Below are positions 46,789 through 54,222 of a DNA stretch of 56,544 nt, piece after piece. The stretch is from a virus. Made by a program: the position numbers and the translations under genes. Every line of letters begins with the position of its first letter. The first letter of the stretch is position 1. The notes beneath the pieces were generated by a model that worked only from the letters and a program-made list of their open reading frames with translations, had not been told where the DNA came from and did no database searches. The stretch spans positions 1 through 56,544 of the IMG/VR virus record IMGVR_UViG_3300027799_000001; one strand, 5' to 3'.

Positions 46789-47337
46789 ATGTGTGAATTT
46801 TTTAGTTTTGTCTCATATAACAATGTTTTTTATTATTTTAATGCCAAGGACAGGGAAAAAAGGTTAGTTCCCAACCCAGATGACCATGAACGAATTTGTA
46901 AGTATTTTAAGATTAATGAATATAAGTGTAATAAATACTCATATATTAGAGGGAAACTTAAAACATATGATAAACAATATAAAGGTGACCACCCCAAAAA
47001 ATTTATTAAAAAGTTAAAACCAAAATTTAGCGAATTATGTTTGGCTGCTGTACAATTTTATGGTTCAAGCATTGGTGGAGTTCCAAACAAATACAGAACT
47101 CCAGAGCTTTGTATGTCATCAGTACAACAAGACGGAAGTGCAGTTTATTATTTGACTTCTAAACAAAGGACTAGATGTGTTTGTTTAGCAGCAATACAGC
47201 AAGACAGTTGGGCTATTGATTACTTAAATGATGAGCAAAGAACGCCACAGGTTTGTGAAGCGGCCGTTAGACAAGATGCATCAGCGGCCGATTTTTTAAC
47301 CAAAGAACAAAGAAAATTTGTAGAGTATTTATTATAA
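46789..47337 (+). CDS. SFVSY/DUF4116-like repeat protein, 3 repeats, 182 aa
   Basis: ATG 46789 after AAAGGATAAAAAA. N-domain MCEFFSFVSYNNVFYYFNAKDREKRLVPNPDDHERICKYFKINEYKCNKYSY is the most diverged in the family. Then NKYRTPELCMSSVQQDGSAVYYLTSKQ and two further repeats, ending RKFVEYLL. Unknown function. Cytoplasmic, helical-repeat solenoid expected. Confidence 0.82.
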   Translation: MCEFFSFVSYNNVFYYFNAKDREKRLVPNPDDHERICKYFKINEYKCNKYSYIRGKLKTYDKQYKGDHPKKFIKKLKPKFSELCLAAVQFYGSSIGGVPNKYRTPELCMSSVQQDGSAVYYLTSKQRTRCVCLAAIQQDSWAIDYLNDEQRTPQVCEAAVRQDASAADFLTKEQRKFVEYLL

Positions 47338-47352
47338 GAAAAGGAGTAAAAC

Positions 47353-47877
47353 ATGTGCCTTTTTTTTAGCTTTGTATCTTATGACGGCAATTTTTACTAT
47401 ATCAATGCAGAAGATAGAAAAAAGAAGTTACTTAAGAATCCTGACAGTCACACTCAGATATGTACTTTTTTCAAACTTCGGGAGGACATGTGTAATAAAT
47501 ACGAGTATACGAAAGAGAAAGGTTTGGTAATAGATTCCGAAGTTTATGTAGGTGATGATGTTGAAGGATTTATAAAGAAAACACTTCCAAAATTAGTAAA
47601 AATAGCTATTGTGACAGTGGTGAATTACGGTAAAGGCATTACCTTTGTTCCAGAAGAAGCACGTACATCAAAGTTTTGTTTAGCTGCAGTGAACCAAAAT
47701 GGTTCTGCTGTTGTTCATTTAACTGAAAAACAAAGAACTTCAAAGATTTGCCTTGAGGCTGTTAAGCAAAATGGGAACGCAATTTGGCACTTAACTGAAA
47801 GCCAAAAAACGCCAAAGGTTTGCCTTGCTGCAGTACTACAGAATAAAGATGCTTATAATTATCTGACTGATTCTTAG
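47353..47877 (+). CDS. SFVSY/DUF4116-like repeat protein, truncated by an amber codon, 174 aa
   Basis: N-domain MCLFFSFVSYDGNFYYINAEDRKKKLLKNPDSHTQICTFF, three repeats, then LTDS followed by TAG at 47875-47877. The frame downstream of TAG continues AAA AAA AGA GTA GAT TTA GCA TTA ... to a second TAG, coding the usual KKRVDLALENKK tail, so the stop replaces the CAG found in the junction gene. Probably loses only the 13-residue tail. DNA from 47707 to 47832 is nearly identical to bases 126-1. Confidence 0.85.
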   Translation: MCLFFSFVSYDGNFYYINAEDRKKKLLKNPDSHTQICTFFKLREDMCNKYEYTKEKGLVIDSEVYVGDDVEGFIKKTLPKLVKIAIVTVVNYGKGITFVPEEARTSKFCLAAVNQNGSAVVHLTEKQRTSKICLEAVKQNGNAIWHLTESQKTPKVCLAAVLQNKDAYNYLTDS

Positions 47878-47930
47878 AAAAAAAGAGTAGATTTAGCATT
47901 AGAAAATAAAAAACAGTAGAAAGGTAGAAT

Positions 47931-48737
47931 ATGTGCTGCTTTTTCGGTTTTGTCTCGTATGACAATGTTTTCTATTACATCAACGCAGAAGATAGGAAAA
48001 AGAAGTTACTTAAAAATCCTGACAGTCATACTCAGATCTGTTCCTTTTTCAATCTGCCTGAAGACAGATGCAATAAATACGAGTTTTCTGCAGATTTTGG
48101 CATTACAGCAGATGCCTTAGAATATAAAGATGACGACCCTGAAGGATTTATAAAAAAAATGTTGCCAAAATTAGTAGAAATGGCTATTGCGACAATTAAA
48201 ACTTATGGAGAAGGCATTGAGTTTTTATCAGACGAGGAACGCACTCAAGAAATATGTTTGGCTTTGGTTAAAAAGAATTGTGATGCAATAAGACACTTAA
48301 CTGATAAGCAGCGCACACCTGAGGTTTGTATCGCTGCAGTTAAGAAAGACGGCAACGCCATTGTCTATCTAACGAATAAACAGCGAACGCCAATGGTTTG
48401 CCTGGCCGCTGTTCAAAAAAATGGTGATGCTATTAGGTTCCTAACTGCTAAACAACGCACACCAAAAGTATGTAAGGAAGCAGTGAAGAAAGCTGGTTGG
48501 ACTATTACTTATTTAACAAATGAACAAAAGACTCTAGGACTTTGTATGTTATCTGTGGAAAAGAGTGGTACTAATATCGAGTATGTTCCTAATGAGCTAA
48601 GGACACCAAAGCTTTGCTTGACGGCAGTGTTAAAAGACAAGGCGGCTTTTAAATTTCTCAATTATATTCAAAAAGAAGAAGTGGCTATGGCTCTGCTAAA
48701 GCGAGTAAAAGCATGCAAAAAATCCGGAACAAAGTAA
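47931..48737 (+). CDS. SFVSY/DUF4116-like repeat protein, 6 repeats, 268 aa
   Basis: N-domain MCCFFGFVSYDNVFYYINAEDRKKKLLKNPDSHTQICSFFNLPEDRCNKYEF. Repeats from about residue 100: RTQEICLALVKKNCDAIRHLTDKQ, RTPEVCIAAVKKDGNAIVYLTNKQ, RTPMVCLAAVQKNGDAIRFLTAKQ, and three more. C-terminus basic (ALLKRVKACKKSGTK) and unlike the usual VDLALESKN tail. AAAGGTAGAATATG site. Confidence 0.88.
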   Translation: MCCFFGFVSYDNVFYYINAEDRKKKLLKNPDSHTQICSFFNLPEDRCNKYEFSADFGITADALEYKDDDPEGFIKKMLPKLVEMAIATIKTYGEGIEFLSDEERTQEICLALVKKNCDAIRHLTDKQRTPEVCIAAVKKDGNAIVYLTNKQRTPMVCLAAVQKNGDAIRFLTAKQRTPKVCKEAVKKAGWTITYLTNEQKTLGLCMLSVEKSGTNIEYVPNELRTPKLCLTAVLKDKAAFKFLNYIQKEEVAMALLKRVKACKKSGTK

Positions 48738-48761
48738 AAATCTGAAATAAAGGAGTAAAAA

Positions 48762-49712
48762 ATGGGTGGCTTTTTTAGTTTTGTATCGCACAAAAATACG
48801 TTTTATTATATTGACGTAAATGGGCGTAAAAACAAGATACTTGAAGATCCTGACAACCATACACAGATATGCGCATATTTCAAACTTCCTGAGAAGCAAT
48901 GTAATAAGTATGAGTATGTAAAATATGAGTTTTCTTCAGAAGATCCTAACGAGGAAGACGTTAGAGCTGAAAAGATAGTGTACGAAGGCGACGATCCATT
49001 TGATTTTATGGAAAAAATACGTCCTATTTTTACAGAATTGTGCATAACAACAGTTATTAATTATGGTAATGGAATCGAGTTCTTAAAGGGCTATCAACGG
49101 ACACCTGAAATTTGTTTAGCTTCTATTAAAAATAAGCCAGAGTCTATAGAATATTTGACTGATGAACAAAAAACACCACAGGTTTGTTTGGCAGCAGCGA
49201 AGAAAAATTGGGAAACTCTTGAGCACATGAATAACAAGCAGAGAACACCTGAAGTTTGTTTAGCGGCTCTTTTGCAAAATATCGAAGCAGCCAGAATATT
49301 GACGGCTGAACAGATAACTCCAGAGATTTTACTTGCTACTGCTCAAAAAAATGGAGAAATAATAAAAATTTTATGGTCAAGTCACTTCAGAACACCTGAA
49401 GTTTGTCTTGCTGCTATTAAACAAAATTGGATGCTTATTAGTAGTTTGGCTGACGACCAAATAACATTGGATATTTGTATTGAAGCGGTATCACAAAACA
49501 AAGAAGCTTATGCTTATGTGCCTTTATCTATGAGAAGAAGACTTCATTCAAAGGTATCAAAAAAATTAAAGAAATTTTTTGAACAAAAAGATGAAGAAAG
49601 AATACGTGTAATAGAAGCTCGTGAAAAAGAAGATAAACGCAGGTTAGCTGCTCGGGAAAAGAAAAATGAAATTAAGAAGGCTCTTCGGTTTTTGTTAAAG
49701 CAAATAGATTAG
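48762..49712 (+). CDS. SFVSY/DUF4116-like repeat protein with charged coiled-coil C-terminus, 316 aa
   Basis: N-domain MGGFFSFVSHKNTFYYIDVNGRKNKILEDPDNHTQICAYFKLPEKQCNKYEY with an acidic insertion (SSEDPNEEDVRAEKIVYEGDD). About six diverged repeats (RTPEICLASIKNKPESIEYLTDEQ and following). Unique C-terminus of about 60 residues, highly charged coiled coil (KKFFEQKDEERIRVIEAREKEDKRRLAAREKKNEIKKALR). The most elaborate family member. Confidence 0.88.
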   Translation: MGGFFSFVSHKNTFYYIDVNGRKNKILEDPDNHTQICAYFKLPEKQCNKYEYVKYEFSSEDPNEEDVRAEKIVYEGDDPFDFMEKIRPIFTELCITTVINYGNGIEFLKGYQRTPEICLASIKNKPESIEYLTDEQKTPQVCLAAAKKNWETLEHMNNKQRTPEVCLAALLQNIEAARILTAEQITPEILLATAQKNGEIIKILWSSHFRTPEVCLAAIKQNWMLISSLADDQITLDICIEAVSQNKEAYAYVPLSMRRRLHSKVSKKLKKFFEQKDEERIRVIEAREKEDKRRLAAREKKNEIKKALRFLLKQID

Positions 49713-49747
49713 TCTTCAATCTTTTTTGTAAGAATAGGATACAAAAA

Positions 49748-49951
49748 ATGCAACTTAAAGATCCTGAATTCAAGAAAATGATTGGAGACCGCATGCTAGA
49801 CAATGGCGGTTTTACCTACGTCTACGGCGCAGTAAAAGACGGCTCTTCTGTCAGACCTGCTACTGCCTCTACTAAAAGGCGCAAAAGAAACGATAAAAGA
49901 TCAGTGAAACAAGCTGTTTTGAAAAGAATTTTCAGAGAAGAATTAGAATAG
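49748..49951 (+). CDS. Basic hypothetical protein, 67 aa
   Basis: MQLKDPEFKKMIGDRMLDNGGFTYVYGAVKDGSSVRPATASTKRRKRNDKRSVKQAVLKRIFREELE. Contains a strongly basic KRRKRNDKR patch typical of nucleic-acid-binding tails. AGGATACAAAAA before the ATG. Unknown. Confidence 0.55.
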   Translation: MQLKDPEFKKMIGDRMLDNGGFTYVYGAVKDGSSVRPATASTKRRKRNDKRSVKQAVLKRIFREELE

Positions 49952-50002
49952 TTGTATGTATAAAATATCAAAAAAAGAACAGGTTTAATCAAAGGTTTTT
50001 TT

Positions 50003-50590
50003 ATGAAATATAAAATTGCTATTGATTTAGATGGAGTTAGTTGGAACTTTAGAACACACCCTTCTTCTTATGCTTGGTTTAAATTTGGATATAGTTTAGC
50101 TACGTTTCCTAAAAAATTCAGATACGATATGTCAGATTTTCCAAAGAATGTTCAAGAAGAAGCTAAAAAGTATTTGGTTGATGAAAAAAGAATGTCAGAT
50201 GTGATACCTGTTACGTGTCTTGTAAGTGTTGTAAATGACTTACAAGACAATTACGAAGTAATATTTTTAACAACAAGAGATCCTAAATTGAAATGCACTT
50301 CTGAAAAACTTAAGGAAATATTTCAAAAATATTCTTGCAACGTTCCTGAGTTAGTTTACAGTACAGACAAAATAAAATTCTGCGAAGAGCATAGCGAAGT
50401 AACAGCTATAGTAGAAGACTGCGCCGAGACTCTCATGAAGGTAACTTTAAATAAAAAGATTAAACATATAAGATGTTTTTTAGTTATTAATGAACATACC
50501 AAAGCCTATAACGGTTTCATAGAAAACCATAATATTCCTAGAATAACAAAAATGAAATGTTTGTGTGATATTTTGACAAACATTTATTAA
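50003..50590 (+). CDS. HAD-superfamily phosphatase, 195 aa (paralog of 35957)
   Basis: MKYKIAIDLDGVSWNFRT provides DxDGV (D9, D11 by count). NYEVIFLTTRDPKL gives motif II. KIKFCEEHSEVTAIVEDCAETLMKV gives the later Lys and Glu-Asp motif. Helical cap between about 20 and 75. Starts AAAGGTTTTTTT before ATG. Very diverged from the 35957 HAD protein, so the two were probably acquired separately. Confidence 0.75.
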   Translation: MKYKIAIDLDGVSWNFRTHPSSYAWFKFGYSLATFPKKFRYDMSDFPKNVQEEAKKYLVDEKRMSDVIPVTCLVSVVNDLQDNYEVIFLTTRDPKLKCTSEKLKEIFQKYSCNVPELVYSTDKIKFCEEHSEVTAIVEDCAETLMKVTLNKKIKHIRCFLVINEHTKAYNGFIENHNIPRITKMKCLCDILTNIY

Positions 50591-50675
50591 TAATTATTTA
50601 AAATAACACATCTGATACCATTTTAAGCTTTTATAGTATATTAATACAAACAGTATTTAAATAAATGGAGCAATT

Positions 50676-51059
50676 ATGAAAAAATACATACTTTTAGAAA
50701 ATGATACAAAAAACTTCGAATGTCGTATATTACATAGAATAAAAGCTGTACGTGATTTTGGTCACATAAGAGATGGTGACATTGGAGGTTATTTAGAATC
50801 TGAAAGAAATCTTAGTCATAAAGGTAATTGTTGGGTTTACGATGAAGCTATGGTTTTTGAAGATGCTACTGTTACAGACAAATCAATGATATTTGATAAA
50901 GCTATTATTTATGGCACGGTAAAAATTTGTGGAAAATCTATTGTTTGTGGCAACACAATGATTAGTGGTAATGTAAAAATATACAACAATTCAGTTGTGT
51001 CTGAGTTTGTACACATGTTAGAAGCAAAAACAAATCAAAATATACACAAAGGAGAGTAA
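50676..51059 (+). CDS. Left-handed beta-helix-like protein, 127 aa
   Basis: After an N-terminal ILLENDTKNFECRILHRIKAVRDFGHIRDGDIGGYLESERNLSHKG, a hexapeptide-like run begins: NCWVYDEAMVFEDATVTDKSMIFDKAIIYGTVKICGKSIVCGNTMISGNVKIYNNSVV. Repeating hydrophobic-x-x-x-[AGS] turns suggest a left-handed parallel helix, as in bacterial acyltransferases or polymer-forming proteins, though the active-site His is not evident. Similar small proteins occur in other phages; role unknown. Confidence 0.66.
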   Translation: MKKYILLENDTKNFECRILHRIKAVRDFGHIRDGDIGGYLESERNLSHKGNCWVYDEAMVFEDATVTDKSMIFDKAIIYGTVKICGKSIVCGNTMISGNVKIYNNSVVSEFVHMLEAKTNQNIHKGE

Positions 51060-51062
51060 ATA

Positions 51063-51215
51063 ATGAATAATTTTTTAATCAAAAACTTATGTGCTTTGTT
51101 GGTTGTGGTGTTATTTTTAGGACAAGCCGTAGTTTCGATGTTTCAGCGTAATGTGCCTTTGGCTGTATATTTTGCTTTAGCTGCTGCCATTAATTTCGCT
51201 GTTTTGTTTGTTTGA
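51063..51215 (+). CDS. Two-TM microprotein, 50 aa
   Basis: ATG 51063 to TGA 51215, AAAGGAGAGTAAATA upstream. MNNFLIKNLCALLVVVLFLGQAVVSMFQRNVPLAVYFALAAAINFAVLFV: two membrane segments and a short RNVP turn. Unknown; like the microproteins at 46232 and 46418. Confidence 0.7.
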   Translation: MNNFLIKNLCALLVVVLFLGQAVVSMFQRNVPLAVYFALAAAINFAVLFV

Positions 51216-51229
51216 TAAAGGAGTAAAAA

Positions 51230-52093
51230 ATGTGTAACTTTTTTAGCTTTGTTTCGTATGACGGTCATTTCTATTACATCAACGCTGAAGACCGCAAAAA
51301 AGAAATACTTGAGAATCCTGACAGTCACACTCAGATATGTTCATTCTTCAATCTGCCTGAAGATAGGTGTAATAAGTACGAGTATACGAAAGAGAAAGGT
51401 TTGGTAATAGATTCCAAAGTTTATGTAGGTGATGATGTTGAAGGATTTATGGACAAAATATATTCAAAATTAGTAGAATTGGCTATAATAACAGCAGAAA
51501 ATTATGGGGATGGAATGGAATTCATTCCGGATAAACTTCGTACATCAGAGCTTTGTTTGGCAGTGGTTAAGAAAAATGGAAATGCGATCAAATATTTATC
51601 TTTAGAGCAGAGAACTCCAAATGTTTGTTTAGCGGCGGTGAAGCAGGATGGTTATGCTGTTTGTTGGCTAACAGAGGATCAAAGAACGCCTCAAGTTTGT
51701 TTGGCAGCAGTAATGCAAAATGGTAGTGCTATTGGGTATTTAACTTTCAAACAAAAAACTCCTGAAATTTGTTTGGCTGCTGTTAAGCAAAATGGTGGCG
51801 CTATCATGGTTTTATCTGAGGAGCATGCCACACCAGAAGTTTGTAGGGCTGCTATTAACAACAATCCTTATTCCGTGGCAAGCATACCCGACAAATTGCG
51901 TACTCAAGATCTTTGTTTGATGGCTGTTAAAAAAGATGGGACTGTTGTTAAATATTTATTGGATGAAGAGAGAACGCTGGATATTTGTTTAGCGGCAGTG
52001 AGGCAAAATAAAAATACTCGTAAATATTTGACTGAAGATCAGAAAAAAGCAGTAGATTTAGCATTAGAAAATAAAAATAAAACAAAAGGATAG
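51230..52093 (+). CDS. SFVSY/DUF4116-like repeat protein, 7 repeats, 287 aa
   Basis: N-domain MCNFFSFVSYDGHFYYINAEDRKKEILENPDSHTQICSFFNLPEDRCNKYEYTKEKGLVIDSKVYVGDDVEGFMDKI, then LRTSELCLAVVKKNGNAIKYLSLEQ and six further 24-residue repeats to LTEDQKKAVDLALENKNK. The fifth repeat, ATPEVCRAAINNNPYSVASIPDKL, is a variant also present in the 54475 protein. AAAGGAGTAAAAAATG start. A truncated copy of the N-domain follows directly (52099). Confidence 0.9.
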   Translation: MCNFFSFVSYDGHFYYINAEDRKKEILENPDSHTQICSFFNLPEDRCNKYEYTKEKGLVIDSKVYVGDDVEGFMDKIYSKLVELAIITAENYGDGMEFIPDKLRTSELCLAVVKKNGNAIKYLSLEQRTPNVCLAAVKQDGYAVCWLTEDQRTPQVCLAAVMQNGSAIGYLTFKQKTPEICLAAVKQNGGAIMVLSEEHATPEVCRAAINNNPYSVASIPDKLRTQDLCLMAVKKDGTVVKYLLDEERTLDICLAAVRQNKNTRKYLTEDQKKAVDLALENKNKTKG

Positions 52094-52098
52094 AAAAA

Positions 52099-52260
52099 AT
52101 GTGTCATTTTTTTAGCTTTGTATCTTATGACAATGTTTTCTATTACATCAATGCCGAAGATAGAAAAAAGAAATTACTTAAGAATCCTGACAGTCATACT
52201 CAGATATGTTCCTTTTTCAATCTGCCTTTGAATATTACAATTTTCAGCAGCAAACAATAA
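52099..52260 (+). pseudogene. Truncated SFVSY N-domain joined to an ankyrin gene fragment
   Basis: ATG 52099 encodes MCHFFSFVSYDNVFYYINAEDRKKKLLKNPDSHTQICSFFNLPL then 10 unrelated residues to TAA 52260. At about 52229 the DNA switches from the family sequence to ankyrin coding: frame +2 there reads QFSAANNNINMLKLSIKEGGNVN, part of a first ankyrin repeat of the next gene. An illegitimate recombination created an out-of-frame junction. Confidence 0.72.
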
Positions 52261-52267
52261 CATAAAC

Positions 52268-52699
52268 ATGCTTAAACTATCAATAAAAGAAGGTGGAAAT
52301 GTGAATGCTAATGAAGGTTTTGCATTGCGCCGAGCAATAGAATTAAATAATGTTAAAATGGTCGCTCTGTTATTAAAAAATGGAGCAGACCCCAATGTAT
52401 ATAGACATTCATCAATACGACTTGCAGTACGACATAATAATACAAAAATTGCTAAGTTATTAATAGATGCTGGTGCTGATATTAATGAAGAAAATGGTTT
52501 TTCCTTGCTATTTGCCGCTATAAATGGTAATGTGGAAATGGTTAAAATTTTAATATCGCCAAATAATAAGGGCAAAAATATAAAAAAGAAAGTTTTACGT
52601 TCAACTATTAAAAGTATTCATGGGTATTCTTTGATACCAAATAATGCTAATAAATACACAGAAATTATTAATGTTTTAACAAATAAATTGAAAGGATAA
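52268..52699 (+). CDS. Ankyrin-repeat protein, 5'-truncated, 143 aa
   Basis: ATG 52268 gives MLKLSIKEGGNVNANEGFALRRAIELNNVKMVALLLKNGADPNVYRHSSIRLAVRHNNTKIAKLLIDAGADINEENGFSLLFAAINGNVEMVKILI. About three and a half ankyrin repeats (A...NN..VA.LLL..GAD.N). A first-helix coding segment remains upstream, out of frame and without a usable start, so the gene has lost its beginning. Ankyrin proteins bind other proteins; phage ankyrins may modulate host or, in symbionts, eukaryotic targets (inference). Confidence 0.8.
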   Translation: MLKLSIKEGGNVNANEGFALRRAIELNNVKMVALLLKNGADPNVYRHSSIRLAVRHNNTKIAKLLIDAGADINEENGFSLLFAAINGNVEMVKILISPNNKGKNIKKKVLRSTIKSIHGYSLIPNNANKYTEIINVLTNKLKG

Positions 52700-52700
52700 T

Positions 52701-52763
52701 ATGAAACACTATGTAAAACACAACATATCAAACAATATAGTTTGGTATGTTGAATTTGTTTAA
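52701..52763 (+). other. Possible 20-aa open frame after the ankyrin gene
   Basis: AAAGGATAAT ATG then KHYVKHNISNNIVWYVEFV, TAA 52763. A good ribosome-binding site but very short, and it is overlapped by the terminator hairpin. May be a leftover. Confidence 0.25.
52722..52751. terminator. Bidirectional terminator at the meeting point of the two accessory arms
   Basis: AACATATCAAAC (52722-52733) pairs with GTTTGGTATGTT (52740-52751), loop AATATA; 12-bp stem with one wobble pair. It lies at the convergence of the plus-strand and minus-strand arms and overlaps the last codons of the minus gene. Confidence 0.75.
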
Positions 52764-53219
52764 AATCTCTACCTTTTCAGCACTTTGTTTTTTTCGCATT
52801 GTTTTATACCATTCGCAAGGTATTTTACACAAAACAAAACCGCCTTTCTTGCGACTATATCTTTTCTGTTGTGGGATACATGAGCAATCGCTTAGTCCGA
52901 ATAGAAGTATTTCCAGTCTATCACCTGTATTCGGGTGTTTTAAATTGGCAAGATAATAATTGAAACTCTTTTTTACATGTGTGTTTTGTTTGATATAATG
53001 GCAAAAATAAAATCTAACGCTTCTGAGCCATGTTATCAATACTCTTTTTGTTATATCCTTATAAATTATCAAACCCTTGTGCACAACGCTGTATCTCCTA
53101 CAACCGCAATACACACTGCCTGACAAAACTATTTTGTACAAATGCTCTTTGCATCTATGATGGACTTTATCGATCCTATTTATCCCGCTATCCATTCCAG
53201 TACGTAATTCATACCACAT
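52728..53219 (-). CDS. Cys-rich hypothetical protein, 163 aa
   Basis: Start chosen at ATG 53219 (MWYELRTGMDSG) after GAGGTGTATAAAATCCCAT; a TTG at 53240 is also in frame. Basic protein with several Cys (VYCGCRRYSVVHKG, FGLSDCSCIPQQ, LCKIPCEWYKT) and a WLRSVRFYFCHYIKQ helix. Possibly a phage regulator or nucleic-acid binder. No family recognised. Terminal gene of the minus arm. Confidence 0.6.
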   Translation of the reverse strand: MWYELRTGMDSGINRIDKVHHRCKEHLYKIVLSGSVYCGCRRYSVVHKGLIIYKDITKRVLITWLRSVRFYFCHYIKQNTHVKKSFNYYLANLKHPNTGDRLEILLFGLSDCSCIPQQKRYSRKKGGFVLCKIPCEWYKTMRKKQSAEKVEILNKFNIPNYIV

Positions 53220-53589
53220 ATGGGATTTTATACACCTCAATAATATTTATTTTATGTACAGCATACATTAGTTTCTTTTTGAGCTTATACTCAGGTGTAA
53301 GTAACTTTTGGGATGCTTTAACATCATATACTATACTCTGTCCGTCATTATATGTTACAACAAAATCAGTTACATAATCACATATGCGTACATTATTTAC
53401 TTCGATTGGATATCTTTTGTGTACTTCAATCGATTCTATATTACCTCTATTTTTAAGCATTTCAAGAAATAAATAAAATTTATATTCCTTTTTTGAGTCG
53501 AATGTATATCCACCATATACAATACGCTTATGCATGTATCTACCAGTTTTTGACTTGAATTTTTTGTAACAAACTGGATAACTCGGCAT
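53209..53589 (-). CDS. DUF1064 PD-(D/E)XK nuclease-like protein, 126 aa
   Basis: ATG 53589 after AATGGAGTTTTA. KRIVYGGYTFDSKKEYKFYLFLEMLKNRGNIESIEVHKRYPIEVNNVRICDYVTDFVVTYNDGQSIVYDVKASQKLLTPEYKLKKKLMYAVHKINIIEV matches the DUF1064 pattern: DSkxEyxFY...L...G.I......YPI...........Y..DF.......ivYDVKg..T..yklKkkl. Asp, Glu and Lys of a restriction-like fold are in place. Probably a phage Holliday-junction-type or repair nuclease. Confidence 0.82.
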   Translation of the reverse strand: MPSYPVCYKKFKSKTGRYMHKRIVYGGYTFDSKKEYKFYLFLEMLKNRGNIESIEVHKRYPIEVNNVRICDYVTDFVVTYNDGQSIVYDVKASQKLLTPEYKLKKKLMYAVHKINIIEVYKIPYVV

Positions 53590-53696
53590 TAAAACTCCAT
53601 TAAGTACAACATTGTATTGTATATAATATAATACAATAATAATAAATTGTATCAAAAAAATATTATTTTTTTAAAAAAATAATTGTTCAACTAAAC

Positions 53697-53906
53697 TCAT
53701 CTCAATATTTGTTTGTAGGCTTCGTAAATCTGGCGGGAAAAAAGCTCATCTGTTTTTTTCATCTCTTCAATTATGCTGTATATTGTATCATTTGGATTAA
53801 TTACACACTCATAACTATATTGGTCACATGCTTCTTCATTGGTTTCTTTCTTAATCAAATACTTAGTATTCAATTTGCCGCCTTTGTAAAAGTTTGTTGA
53901 TTGCAT
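53697..53906 (-). CDS. Hypothetical protein, 69 aa
   Basis: Start MQSTNFYKGGKLNTKYLIKKETNEEACDQYSYECVINPNDTIYSIIEEMKKTDELFSRQIYEAYKQILR, with an earlier ATG at 53927. Alpha/beta, acidic middle. No clear Shine-Dalgarno. Unknown. Confidence 0.5.
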   Translation of the reverse strand: MQSTNFYKGGKLNTKYLIKKETNEEACDQYSYECVINPNDTIYSIIEEMKKTDELFSRQIYEAYKQILR

Positions 53907-53935
53907 AGTTATTAAATAATATATCAAAAGTGTAA

Positions 53936-54106
53936 TTACAACATGTTTCTGTCCTTTAATAATATATTAATTCGGTCATAATAGTCCTCTTTTTTTTGTC
54001 TTTCTATTTCCAACAATACGTCTACCGCCTCATAAATATTATATCCAACGCGACACAGTTTAATCAATTCATCAGAATAATCACTTGAATCACTTGTATT
54101 TATCAA
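53936..54106 (-). CDS. Small helical protein, 56 aa, tandem paralog of 54223
   Basis: TTG 54106 directly follows ATGGATAATTAA. LINTSDSSDYSDELIKLCRVGYNIYEAVDVLLEIERQKKEDYYDRINILLKDRNML, matching the 54223 product in SDELIKL, GYNIxEx and the coiled-coil tail. The upstream DNA is also duplicated (CCATTTC...AATTCGAT). Confidence 0.6.
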   Translation of the reverse strand: MINTSDSSDYSDELIKLCRVGYNIYEAVDVLLEIERQKKEDYYDRINILLKDRNML

Positions 54107-54222
54107 TTAATTATCCATTTCGTTAAAATGTTGATTGTTTTGATATATTTATTAAAATCGAATTCGATTGTAAATCATTGTTTGTATTTTTTACTCAATA
54201 ATACTGAATCAACAAAATATAA

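Noticed and set aside
47350-47920. Genome-wide stop-codon reassignment (amber read as Gln)
   Set aside because: Other genes use TAG as normal terminator with genes starting just after, for example 56367-56369 and 629-631; only one in-frame TAG interrupts a conserved tail.
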